Shown piece by piece: positions 24,872-32,994 of a stretch of 64,000 nucleotides of DNA. The stretch's first letter is position 1. The number at the start of each line of letters is the position of its first letter. The position numbers and the translations under genes are program-made. A model generated the notes under the pieces. That model worked only from the letters and a program-made list of their open reading frames with translations, did not search any database and had not been told where the DNA came from. Source of the DNA: Paenibacillus sp. JJ-223 (GTDB taxonomy: Bacteria; Bacillota; Bacilli; Paenibacillales; Paenibacillaceae); NCBI RefSeq assembly GCF_927798175.1, contig NZ_CAKMMP010000019.1, positions 1 through 64,000 on the forward strand. Reading direction: 5' to 3'.

Positions 24872-27298
24872 ATGAAGCAGAACAAGATCGTAAAAGAGAT
24901 GGCGATCCGTCACCTTGTTTTCTATAAGGGGCGCACACTGGTGACTGTCGCTACAATTGCTCTTTCCGTAGCATTGATGGTTGTCGTCCTCATGTTTTTC
25001 CATTCCGATCAAGAGAGAAATCGCAGGGCAGCCATAAATGAAATCGGGGCTTATCATGCTCAATATGATCATCTGACGGAGGAACAGCTGCGCCATTTGC
25101 AAAAAAATCAAAAATTTAAAAAGGTTTATGCTGCATATAACATCAAAAATGTAAGCTTTGAACCCTTTGTAGAGAAAAAAATAGATATGGCTATGGTGTA
25201 TACAGAAGGGATCGAAGACGGCCTGATCGCTCTCAAAAAAGGGAGGGCTCCTCGCACGCCGAACGAAATCGTTTTGGATGAATGGGTGATTGGGGAGCTG
25301 GGCTATGCGCCTACTCTTGGACAGGAAATAAAGATGAAGGCACGGTTTGAAGAAAAGGGAAGCCCTAGCTCCAAGGTTATCTCTTTTAAACTCGTGGGCA
25401 TTACCGAGGATATTGCTGTAAGGAAAGTTGCGCGAGCGGGATTAATGCTGGTATCGGAACCCTTCTTAAATCAGAACGCCATCAAGCCGGATATCAGCTT
25501 GTTTGTTTTGTTAAACTCCGATTTTAATGCAACTTCCGTAGCGAGGAACATTGGAATCGCAGAAGGGCTGAATGATGCACAAATCATTATCAATGAACGA
25601 TATACGGGTGCCTACGAATGGAGTCCTGTGTCCATTTTTCAAATGATCATCCTCGTCATGATTGTAGTGTTATGTGCAGGAATGGTCATTTACAATATAT
25701 TCAATATTCATGTGTCCCAAAAGATCCGTTTGTTCGGAATGTTGCGTGCTATCGGCATGAGTGCTGCACAAATAAGGCGCATGATTGTATTGGAAGGACT
25801 CGTTCTGGGCGTTTGGGGAAGTACGATTGGCGTCATTCTAGGAATCGCAGGGAGTTTTGTTGTGCTGCCTTGGGTCGGGGAGCGAATCAGCGGTTCAACT
25901 TTAGAGGTACAACTCTCATGGGTAATCATTGCGGTTTCATGGATCAGCGGAATTGCATTGGTACGGTTATGTATCGAACATCCCATTCGAAAAAGCACAG
26001 CGGGGTCAGAAATTGAAGCTATGAAATACAAGCTGACTGGAGAAACGGATTATGCGGGCGGGACATCATCCAGACCATTGAACTCGAAAATAGGCATTTG
26101 GGGTCTCTCGCTTCTGCAGCAATTCAGATCCAAAAAAAGAACGATCATTACGGTGGCTTCCATCACGTTTACGGGGCTGATATTCATGACGTCTGCAAGC
26201 ATTTTATACAGCATGAATATAAACAATCTAGCCGGAAGCATGGTGCCCGGCGATTTCAAAATCAGTTTGGCCGGATCTTCAGGCAGCGCTGCCAGCCATA
26301 GTTATATCCAAGAAAAAACAATGAACCAAGTGAAGCAAATCGAAGGTGTCCGTGAAGTACTTACGGAAAAATACGACGGCCTGATCTACAATAAAACGGA
26401 TGCACGTAAACACCTTAATCATTGGGAGGAAATAAAGGGTTCACGGATTATTGCGGATATTTACGGGTATGACCCGAATCTGCTTCAAAAGGCCATTGAC
26501 CGAACCGGAGGCAGCTCCGAAATGTTGCAGCAGATGAAGGAAGGGAACTACCTGATTGCCATCTCCGAAGACGGAACATACCAATCTGGCGATAAAGTTC
26601 GGATGGCGAGTCTGGATGATCAGGGAAAGGAAGAAGAGTACACCATTATAGCCGTCTTGCCCACATACATGACTTATAGAGGCAGCGCGAGCGAAGGAGG
26701 CATCTTTGTTGCGCACGAGGACCTGTTTGAACGAGTAGGACTTGATCCGACCATGAAGCAATTCAGCGTGACGGTTGATCCATCCAGACAACGAGACGTG
26801 GAGCAACAACTTAAAAGGGTCATTGGAGAAGAGCCTGATTTGATCCTTACATCCTTTCAGGACATTTATCAGGAATACAGCGAGTCCAAACGACTGATGG
26901 AGGTCGCTGCATACGGGTTCATTTCGATGTTAATGGTCATTAGTGTGTTTAATCTGATCAATTCCAATTTGAGCAGTTTCCTGGCGAGAAAAAGGGAAAT
27001 CAGCATGATCGAGGCCATCGGCCTGTCCCGGAAGCAATTGCGAATACTGATTGGAAGCGAGGGACTTGTGATTGTGGTCAGCAGCATACTATTAACCATT
27101 TTGCTAGGGACTCCCTTAGGATATTACAGCGTTCGTTTATTTGCCGTTGAGGCTTCTTATGCCATTTATCAGTTCCCTTATCTAGCGCTCACGGTGCTTG
27201 TTATCTTTTATTTGGCCGTGCAGTGGGTGGCAATATGGTACATGGAGCGATATCTGCATAGAAGCAATTTGATGGAACGCCTCCGTTTGGATGGATGA
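24872..27298 (+). CDS. FtsX-family ABC permease
   Basis: 808 residues with an N-terminal helix (TLVTVATIALSVALMVVVLMFF), an extracellular domain, a three-helix FtsX unit around residues 250-370 (AGMVIYNIFNIHVSQKIRLFGMLRAIGMS), a second N-terminal-type helix near residue 425, a second extracellular domain and a final FtsX unit (ISVFNLINSNLSSFLARKREISMIEAIGLS). The duplicated layout is that of full-length FtsX/YknZ-like exporters for lipoproteins, peptides or antibiotics. It starts 1 bp after the ATPase stop, with GGAGAG at 24861-24866 as ribosome site. Confidence 0.92.
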   Translation: MKQNKIVKEMAIRHLVFYKGRTLVTVATIALSVALMVVVLMFFHSDQERNRRAAINEIGAYHAQYDHLTEEQLRHLQKNQKFKKVYAAYNIKNVSFEPFVEKKIDMAMVYTEGIEDGLIALKKGRAPRTPNEIVLDEWVIGELGYAPTLGQEIKMKARFEEKGSPSSKVISFKLVGITEDIAVRKVARAGLMLVSEPFLNQNAIKPDISLFVLLNSDFNATSVARNIGIAEGLNDAQIIINERYTGAYEWSPVSIFQMIILVMIVVLCAGMVIYNIFNIHVSQKIRLFGMLRAIGMSAAQIRRMIVLEGLVLGVWGSTIGVILGIAGSFVVLPWVGERISGSTLEVQLSWVIIAVSWISGIALVRLCIEHPIRKSTAGSEIEAMKYKLTGETDYAGGTSSRPLNSKIGIWGLSLLQQFRSKKRTIITVASITFTGLIFMTSASILYSMNINNLAGSMVPGDFKISLAGSSGSAASHSYIQEKTMNQVKQIEGVREVLTEKYDGLIYNKTDARKHLNHWEEIKGSRIIADIYGYDPNLLQKAIDRTGGSSEMLQQMKEGNYLIAISEDGTYQSGDKVRMASLDDQGKEEEYTIIAVLPTYMTYRGSASEGGIFVAHEDLFERVGLDPTMKQFSVTVDPSRQRDVEQQLKRVIGEEPDLILTSFQDIYQEYSESKRLMEVAAYGFISMLMVISVFNLINSNLSSFLARKREISMIEAIGLSRKQLRILIGSEGLVIVVSSILLTILLGTPLGYYSVRLFAVEASYAIYQFPYLALTVLVIFYLAVQWVAIWYMERYLHRSNLMERLRLDG

Positions 27299-27333
27299 CC
27301 AGGACTTCAATAAGATAGGAGGTGGGAATAAAG

Positions 27334-27780
27334 ATGATTTCGAATTATCGGCTGTTTAGCGCGATTGCTGTAGTATCCCTATTCTTATTGGCGTTAACGG
27401 GGTGCGGAGCTGGTAAAAGCGACAGTTTGGCACCTGAATACAAGGGCATCAAGTTTATCGGTCAGGGAGAAGAGACGACGGATATCAACGTAGCCATTTT
27501 CAATGATCTGGAAGAAGTCGTATTCATTCAAACCGTTAGAGTGATCGATAACCAACCAAGCGCAGAGAAAGTATTTCAGGCCATAACGGCGAATAGGGAT
27601 CTGGGGATGAATGTCACTCAAAATAAGGAAGGTCATGTTGAAGGTGTAGAAGGTCTTAATAGCAACAAGGAGTATGAGTGGAGGTTGTACGTAGATAATC
27701 AAGAGGATAACCGGAGATTGAGTGATATTACGTTGGATGAAGGGCAGCCGCTAACGTTACGATACGAATCGGTACATTAG
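27334..27780 (+). CDS. small lipoprotein with DUF4430-like domain
   Basis: A 148-residue exported lipoprotein: the signal peptide ends at LLALTGCGAG (Cys about residue 24). The mature domain, with YEWRLYVDNQE and LRYESVH at its end, resembles the DUF4430/transcobalamin C-terminal fold, in which a short beta-domain often binds or presents a ligand. AGGAGGTGGG at 27317-27326 indicates ATG 27334 rather than GTG 27322. It is 35 bp after the permease and ends the operon, so it is probably an accessory part of the ABC system. Confidence 0.78.
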   Translation: MISNYRLFSAIAVVSLFLLALTGCGAGKSDSLAPEYKGIKFIGQGEETTDINVAIFNDLEEVVFIQTVRVIDNQPSAEKVFQAITANRDLGMNVTQNKEGHVEGVEGLNSNKEYEWRLYVDNQEDNRRLSDITLDEGQPLTLRYESVH

Positions 27781-27789
27781 TTCAATTGC

Positions 27790-27827
27790 AACAGCATTGC
27801 TCATTTTATGAGACATGCTGTTTTTTT
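27790..27827 (+). terminator. terminator of the two-component/ABC operon
   Basis: AACAGCAT (27790-27797) pairs with ATGCTGTT (27815-27822), followed by a T-run. Confidence 0.87.
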
Positions 27828-27910
27828 CGTATACAGTAGTAAGGAAAATTTTCACCAAACGGGAACCGGAAGAGCTGCGCTGCAGTCTTATTGAATGAGG
27901 TGAATGCCAG

Positions 27911-28489
27911 TTGGATGTTCAATTTTTGGAGCAGGCCAGAGAGATCGACAATCACACGCTCAGCCAGATCATGGACGAGTACGGGAACGACGTGTGGAAC
28001 TATGCCTACTTTCTGACGAGGAGTGCCGAACAGGCAGATGAGCTTTCGCAGGAAGTGTTTATTCGGGCTTACTTGGGCATCTCCCAATTTCGCGGGCAAT
28101 GCTCGTTGAAGACATGGCTGCTGACCATAACCAGAAACACGACCTTTACATACCGAAAATCGAAGTTTTTTCGCAGCAGCCAGTGGGGAGGCATTTTGCC
28201 GATGGAAAACGGAGAAGCGGAAAGGGGCGGATTAATGTCTATTCCCGAAATGCAGGCGCATCCGTCCGCAGAAGCTGAAGCCATTCGGCGGGAGCATGTG
28301 CATGAAATCTGGGATGTGGTCATGTCTTTGCCGGACAAATTCAGGGAGCTGCTGCTGCTCCATCTGAAGTATGAACTGACGCTGGCCGAAATTGCGGAAA
28401 TGCTGGACATCAGCATCGGGACGGCCAAATCAAGACTGTCGCGCGCAAAAGCGAAAGTACGGAAACGATGGGAGGAACGAGGCGAATGA
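27911..28489 (+). CDS. ECF sigma factor
   Basis: 192 residues with sigma-70 region 2 (VWNYAYFLTRSAEQADELSQEVFIRAY) and region 4 (LLLLHLKYELTLAEIAEMLDISIGTAKSRLSRAKAKVRKRW). Regions 1 and 3 are missing, as expected for the extracytoplasmic group. The start is TTG 27911, chosen because GAGGTGA (27897-27903) lies 7 nt before it and no in-frame ATG fits. GGAACC at 27862-27867 with GTCT near 27885 could be an autoregulatory ECF promoter, weakly supported. The next gene overlaps by ATGA and is the likely anti-sigma partner. Confidence 0.92.
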   Translation: MDVQFLEQAREIDNHTLSQIMDEYGNDVWNYAYFLTRSAEQADELSQEVFIRAYLGISQFRGQCSLKTWLLTITRNTTFTYRKSKFFRSSQWGGILPMENGEAERGGLMSIPEMQAHPSAEAEAIRREHVHEIWDVVMSLPDKFRELLLLHLKYELTLAEIAEMLDISIGTAKSRLSRAKAKVRKRWEERGE

Positions 28490-29784
28490 AGACAGGGAAG
28501 CGTGAAGAATGGGAAGAGGTGCTGAAGGGTGAGCCATTTGCAGGATCAGCGTTTACGGAACGCCACAAGCAGAGCGTGCTGCAGCGGGTAGCGGGAACGA
28601 AAGCAATTCAGGGACAAAGCGATGTCGAGTCACCGTTTACCAAAAGCATGGAGAAGCTGAATTTGCCTGGTCAACGCAAAAGTCGCAAAAAAGGGTGGGT
28701 CGCAGCCATAACCGCAGCTGCCGCGGCGGCAGGGATTTTATTATGGAACGGACAGTACATGGAGTCTGTCGTTGAACGCCTTTATCCCGCTTCAGCCCTT
28801 TTATTGGCAGATGACGTGAATAAGGAGCTCCTGACCGAACCGATGAAAAGAACGATTGCCGTTACAATGAGGGATTATTTGGGCAAACAATTGGAAGTGA
28901 CTATGGTAAGGGACGATACGGCATTTCCGAATGACTCGCATACCATTTACGTGCAGGCCGGGCAAAAAACAGATCACAATTATGCGGAGTTCTCAATTGA
29001 TGCGGCTACCGGGGAAATGCAAAGCTGGACCCTAAGGGGGCAAATGGATGTCAGCCAGCTCGAACCCCGTTATTTGAGCCAGATTCCAGCCCTTCTCCAA
29101 GGCATAGGCAGTGACGGAACGATGAAGCCTTTGCAGGTGGACCGCTCGGCGCATATGTCCCCAAGCGAGGATGATGGGCAGCCGGAAGTGATGACTCTCG
29201 TAAAACTCGGAAATGAAAATGGTAAAGTCGAGGGGAGCATCATCTGGCAGCAGGATGAGGTGATATATGTTTCCGGGTCCATTGATCTTGAGAGAGCACC
29301 CAAAGAAGCCGTGGTTCGTGCCGAGCAAGTCGTTGAGGCGTACTATGGCTACTCGGCGTTGCCATTAACAAGTATTGCGTACAATAAAAATATGCAGGAC
29401 CATTGGAGCAAATGGGATCTAACCTTTGGGGAACGCTATCTTGTAACCTTGTCTGACGGAAAGTATGGTAAAGATGCTGAAGTCTCCATCTATGATATGG
29501 CATTGCATCCTGCGTTCAATAGCGATGCAAGGGAAGAAGCAAAGACCGACCAAGGCAAACAACGACTTATGGATGTCCCTGAATCTGCGATCAGGGAAGC
29601 CGCCGAGCCGATCATAAAAAACATGTTTCATGCGCCTTTGGAAGAATACAGCTTTTCTCAGGATGCGGACCATCCGGGACAAGGCACCTTCAAACTAGAG
29701 AAGAATAGCCAAGTTAAGGGTGTAATCGATGTGAGTTACGATGCCGAAGGCCGAATCACTTCACTCTCACGAAGCCGCGAATGA
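28486..29784 (+). CDS. putative membrane anti-sigma factor with extracellular domain
   Basis: A 432-residue protein: about 70 cytosolic residues, one membrane helix (GWVAAITAAAAAAGILLWNG, about residues 73-92) and a large extracellular part resembling YcdB/YcdC-type repeats (YAEFSIDAATGEMQSWTL). Its start overlaps the sigma gene stop (ATGA at 28486), the usual sigma/anti-sigma arrangement. No zinc-binding HxxxCxxC motif is visible in the cytosolic part, so the binding mode would differ from the common ZAS type. The anti-sigma role is inferred from context. Confidence 0.7.
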   Translation: MKTGKREEWEEVLKGEPFAGSAFTERHKQSVLQRVAGTKAIQGQSDVESPFTKSMEKLNLPGQRKSRKKGWVAAITAAAAAAGILLWNGQYMESVVERLYPASALLLADDVNKELLTEPMKRTIAVTMRDYLGKQLEVTMVRDDTAFPNDSHTIYVQAGQKTDHNYAEFSIDAATGEMQSWTLRGQMDVSQLEPRYLSQIPALLQGIGSDGTMKPLQVDRSAHMSPSEDDGQPEVMTLVKLGNENGKVEGSIIWQQDEVIYVSGSIDLERAPKEAVVRAEQVVEAYYGYSALPLTSIAYNKNMQDHWSKWDLTFGERYLVTLSDGKYGKDAEVSIYDMALHPAFNSDAREEAKTDQGKQRLMDVPESAIREAAEPIIKNMFHAPLEEYSFSQDADHPGQGTFKLEKNSQVKGVIDVSYDAEGRITSLSRSRE

Positions 29785-29851
29785 ACCTGATCCGTGTGGT
29801 ACAATTTTCTTAACAGGTTGGAAGTGAGTGCAATAAGGAGAGATTGGATCG

Positions 29852-30310
29852 ATGAAGTATTTAGTGAGCTCTTGTCTCGCGGGCGTTGCTTGTCGTTACA
29901 ATGGTACGGCGAGTCTGGACGAGAAAATTCAAGAACTGGTGGAACGGGAAGAGGCTAAGATGCTGTGTCCTGAATTGCTTGGCGGTTTTTCGACCCCGCG
30001 GGAACCGGCTGAAATTATCGGCGGGAACGGCAGGGACGTGCTGGCAGGCACGGCCAAGGTGATCGAGAAGAGCGGCACCGACGTCACGGAGCTTTACGTC
30101 AAAGGTGCTTACGAAACGTTGGACTGGGCCCGGAAGCTCGGCGTGACCTGCGTGGTTCTGAAAGAGTTCAGTCCGTCTTGCGGCTCGCAGATGATCTATG
30201 ACGGCACGTTCGGCAACGAAAAGATTCCGGGCGAAGGCGTGACAGCTGCTTTGCTTCGTCAGGAAGGGTATACTGTCATTTCCGAAAATGAATTTATGGC
30301 TGACCTATGA
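29852..30310 (+). CDS. DUF523 family protein
   Basis: 152 residues with the conserved DUF523 layout: LVSSCLAGVACRYNG at the N terminus, LCPELLGGFSTPREPAEI, and LKEFSPSCGSQMIYDGTF with conserved Cys residues. The biochemical role of this domain is not established. AAGGAGAG at 29836-29843 precedes the ATG. It appears to be a single gene. Confidence 0.88.
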   Translation: MKYLVSSCLAGVACRYNGTASLDEKIQELVEREEAKMLCPELLGGFSTPREPAEIIGGNGRDVLAGTAKVIEKSGTDVTELYVKGAYETLDWARKLGVTCVVLKEFSPSCGSQMIYDGTFGNEKIPGEGVTAALLRQEGYTVISENEFMADL

Positions 30311-30455
30311 GCCAGTCGGTTTCAAAGGCCGTAAAGTATCAAAACATATACCTGGTAACATCAATGTGCGTACTTTCAATAAGGCATGATTCATTTTAGA
30401 ATGATACTGTATCCCAATGAAACTGTACCCCAATAGATTAAAGGATGTGGAGAAA

Positions 30456-31133
30456 GTGGAATCGACGACACCATTAAATAGAAAAGAAGAAATTTTGAAG
30501 GCGTACCATTTCCGGCACGCGACCAAACGTTTTGACCCGAATCGCAAAATTTCGAAAGAAGATTTCGAATTCATTTTGGAAACGGGGAGGTTATCCCCAA
30601 GCTCCGTCGGCTCCGAGCCTTGGAAATTCGTCATCGTGCAGAATCCGGCGCTGCGCGAGCGCATGGTCGAGTTTTCGAGCGGCGGCAAAGGGCAATTCCC
30701 GACTGCGAGCCATCTCGTCGTTTTCCTGGCGCGTACGGACGTGCGTTATGACTCGGCGCATCTGGAATACATTTGCAAGGAAATCAAAGGCATGGACCAG
30801 GAAACCTATGAGCGCATTCCGGCAGCATACCGCACGTTCCAGCAAAACAAAGGCATTCTGGACAGCGAGCGGACATTGTTCGACTGGGCGTCCAAACAGA
30901 CGTATATTGCGCTGGGCAACATGATGACCGCAGCAGCCCTCATCGGCATCGACTCCTGTCCCATCGAAGGATTCAATCAGGAGGAAACCCGTCGCATCTT
31001 TGCCGAGGAAGGTTTGCTGGAAGACGGCGTCTGGGACATTTCCGTTATGGCGGCCTTCGGGTATCGTGCAGAGGAGCCGAAATACGGCAAAACGAGACAG
31101 TCGCTGGAGCAGGTTACGCACTGGATCGAATAA
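30456..31133 (+). CDS. NAD(P)H-dependent nitroreductase/oxidoreductase, YfkO type
   Basis: A flavin oxidoreductase of about 225 residues. FRHATKRFDPNRKISKEDF is the FMN-binding N-terminal pattern of this family, followed by RLSPSSVGSEPWKFV and, near the C terminus, AALIGIDSCPIEGF and MAAFGYRAEEPKYGKTRQ. It reduces nitro compounds or quinones. GTG 30456 gives the usual family length (about 220); ATG 30417 lacks a ribosome site. A weak terminator hairpin (31172-31180 with 31195-31203) follows. Confidence 0.87.
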   Translation: MESTTPLNRKEEILKAYHFRHATKRFDPNRKISKEDFEFILETGRLSPSSVGSEPWKFVIVQNPALRERMVEFSSGGKGQFPTASHLVVFLARTDVRYDSAHLEYICKEIKGMDQETYERIPAAYRTFQQNKGILDSERTLFDWASKQTYIALGNMMTAAALIGIDSCPIEGFNQEETRRIFAEEGLLEDGVWDISVMAAFGYRAEEPKYGKTRQSLEQVTHWIE

Positions 31134-31222
31134 GCACCAGCATTCTTTATGTTTATGGAAGATAACAATACCTCCCAATCGTCCGCATCAAGATGGTTGG
31201 GAGATTTATATGAATAAGCTGC

Positions 31223-31251
31223 TTGAAAATGAATAGATATCTATGTATAAT
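31223..31251 (+). promoter_or_regulatory. marR promoter overlapping its operator
   Basis: TTGAAA (31223-31228), a 17-bp spacer and TATAAT (31246-31251) form a near-consensus promoter. The spacer holds the palindrome ATAGATATCTAT (31233-31244), which matches the core of the site at 31695-31714. Initiation would fall on the ATG at 31258. Confidence 0.78.
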
Positions 31252-31257
31252 GAGGGC

Positions 31258-31680
31258 ATGCCAAAATATAATGCAATCTCAATGATATCCCGGATCAGGG
31301 ACCACGTGAACAAACGCATCGTGCAAGAACTGGAGCAGCAGGGCGTGAATGGCATAGTGCCATCCCATGGGGATATCCTGATCTTCCTTTATCGGGAAGA
31401 GGCCCTGTCCATCAAAATGCTGGCCGAGCGGGTTCATCGTACGCAGCCCACCGTGACCGTGCTTGTCAACAAGCTGGAGAAGCTGGGTTTCGTGGAGCGC
31501 AGCAAGAGTGCCGAGGACAGCCGGGTGACGATGATCCGACTGACTGAACAAGGAAGAAGGCTGGAGCCGATCTTCGTGCAAATTTCCGAACAGATTAAAG
31601 AGATGGTATACGGCGGTTTGACGGAAGAGCAAGCGGAACAGTTGGAAAACTTGCTCGGCAGCATCCTTCGAGAGATGTAA
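31258..31680 (+). CDS. MarR-family repressor
   Basis: A 140-residue winged-helix protein with a MarR core: HGDILIFLYREEALSIKMLAERVHRTQPTVTVLVNKLEKLGFVERSKSAEDSRVTMIRLTEQGR. The -10 box ends 6 bases before ATG 31258 and no ribosome site fits, so the message is probably leaderless; ATG 31243 lies upstream of and overlaps the -10 box. Its operators appear both here and before the quinone reductase, so it should repress itself and that gene until a quinone-like or electrophilic inducer is present. Confidence 0.88.
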   Translation: MPKYNAISMISRIRDHVNKRIVQELEQQGVNGIVPSHGDILIFLYREEALSIKMLAERVHRTQPTVTVLVNKLEKLGFVERSKSAEDSRVTMIRLTEQGRRLEPIFVQISEQIKEMVYGGLTEEQAEQLENLLGSILREM

Positions 31681-31694
31681 TTTTTTTTGGTTAT

Positions 31695-31714
31695 AAACAT
31701 AGATGTCTATGTTT
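31695..31714. promoter_or_regulatory. MarR operator upstream of the quinone reductase
   Basis: AAACATAGATGTCTATGTTT is an inverted repeat with 9-bp arms. Its centre ATAGATGTCTAT differs by one base from the palindrome in the marR promoter, which marks it as a second binding site for the same regulator. Confidence 0.72.
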
Positions 31715-31817
31715 TGTAGGTGCAGATTTGAAACAAAGGCATGCTTTGCGGGGATTCATCCCGAAGAAGATGCGCACGCTATATGATAAATCATTTGAAC
31801 TAATGGAGGGAATACTC

Positions 31818-32399
31818 ATGAAACATCTGATCGTATATGCACACCCGCACACGGACAGCTTCAATAAAGCCATTCTGAATACTACGGTAGACGTATTGGA
31901 ATCCAAGGGGCACGAGGTCGTCGTGCGCGATCTGTACGCGCTGAACTTCCAACCTGTATTGAAAGCCGAAGATACCCTAGCCATGCGTGCGGGACAGACA
32001 CCCGAGGATATCGCTGCCGAGCAAAAATACATCACGGATGCAGACGCCATCACAATGATCTATCCTATATGGTGGACAGGGCTTCCGGCTATCATCAAAG
32101 GGTACATTGACCGCGTGTTTGCTTTTGGTTTCGCGTATGGAGCAAATGAGACGGGCATCGTCAAACTGTTGACAGGCAAAAAAGGGTTCATCATCAACAC
32201 GCACGGTACACCGAAGGAAATTTATGACCAGATCGGCATGACAGACGCCTTGAAAATGACTTCCGATACAGGCATCTATGACTTTGTCGGTATCGAACCT
32301 GTTGGGCATATCCTTTTGGGCGGGGTCGGCAACGTGGACGAAGCGGCTCATGCAGCCATGCTGGAAGAGGTAAAACAAACCATTCAGGCTGCCTTCTAA
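31818..32399 (+). CDS. NAD(P)H:quinone oxidoreductase, flavodoxin-like (MdaB/YwrO family)
   Basis: 193 residues with the flavodoxin-like fold: HLIVYAHPHTDSFNKAI at the N terminus binds flavin phosphate, and MIYPIWWTGLPAIIKGYIDRVFAFGFAY is the conserved quinone-reductase motif. It carries out two-electron reduction of quinones in the cytosol. GGAGGGA at 31804-31810 indicates ATG 31818. The frame is open upstream to 31728, but that part has no family similarity. It is likely controlled by the adjacent MarR protein. Confidence 0.92.
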   Translation: MKHLIVYAHPHTDSFNKAILNTTVDVLESKGHEVVVRDLYALNFQPVLKAEDTLAMRAGQTPEDIAAEQKYITDADAITMIYPIWWTGLPAIIKGYIDRVFAFGFAYGANETGIVKLLTGKKGFIINTHGTPKEIYDQIGMTDALKMTSDTGIYDFVGIEPVGHILLGGVGNVDEAAHAAMLEEVKQTIQAAF

Positions 32400-32441
32400 T
32401 CGAGGAGCAATACCTGTACAATAAAGAGATCAAAACATTGG

Positions 32442-32467
32442 GGCTATCCTGCGGAGGGTAGCCTGTT
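32442..32467 (+). terminator. weak terminator hairpin after the quinone reductase
   Basis: GGCTATCC (32442-32449) pairs with GGGTAGCC (32456-32463), with a G-T wobble, followed only by TGTTT. Confidence 0.5.
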
Positions 32468-32478
32468 TGCCATAAAAG

Positions 32479-32507
32479 TTTGCAAATTAATCGAAAGGGG
32501 GTATAAT
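32479..32507 (+). promoter_or_regulatory. promoter of the ArsR-like regulator
   Basis: TTTGCA (32479-32484), 17 bp and TATAAT (32502-32507). The ATG at 32515 begins 7 bases after the -10, so the transcript would start at or next to the start codon. Confidence 0.6.
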
Positions 32508-32514
32508 CGTACCC

Positions 32515-32826
32515 ATGGAACCAATACTCATTTACAAAGCATTGTCGAACGAAACGCGCAGACAAATTTTGGAGTGGCTCAAGCAACCGGAAGAGCATTT
32601 CTCACCAGCGGAGCTGTCTACGCATCCCGATGGAGGGAAGAACGGAATCTGTGTGGGGACCATTCAGATGAAGGCCGGTTTGGCCCAGTCCGTCATATCC
32701 AGCTATCTGCTTACCATGCTCAAGGCTGGATTGCTGTTGTCGGAGCGAAGAGGCCAATGGACCTACTATCGCCGCAACGAGGAGACCATCCGCGAATTTG
32801 CCGAATATGTGCAGCACAAGCTGTAA
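32515..32826 (+). CDS. ArsR-like winged-helix regulator
   Basis: A 103-residue HTH protein: IYKALSNETRRQILEWLKQPEEHF, recognition region GLAQSVISSYLLTMLKAGLL and wing SERRGQWTYYRRNEETI. It matches the ArsR subgroup found next to luciferase-like monooxygenases. No cluster of metal-binding Cys is visible, so a non-metal signal is likely. Its message is probably leaderless. It should regulate the monooxygenase gene 169 bp downstream. Confidence 0.88.
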   Translation: MEPILIYKALSNETRRQILEWLKQPEEHFSPAELSTHPDGGKNGICVGTIQMKAGLAQSVISSYLLTMLKAGLLLSERRGQWTYYRRNEETIREFAEYVQHKL

Positions 32827-32994
32827 GCCGTATGCCGGAACGGAAGCACCCATGCTGGTGCGTAAGGGATTTCCGTCCGGATGCAGACGGCAGCGTGAGG
32901 AATATCAACTGCACTGGAAAGTTGTTTTTTTGCACCAATATATCTATATATCTGAATATACGAAATAACAATTCGGAAAAGGAGATTCGATATA

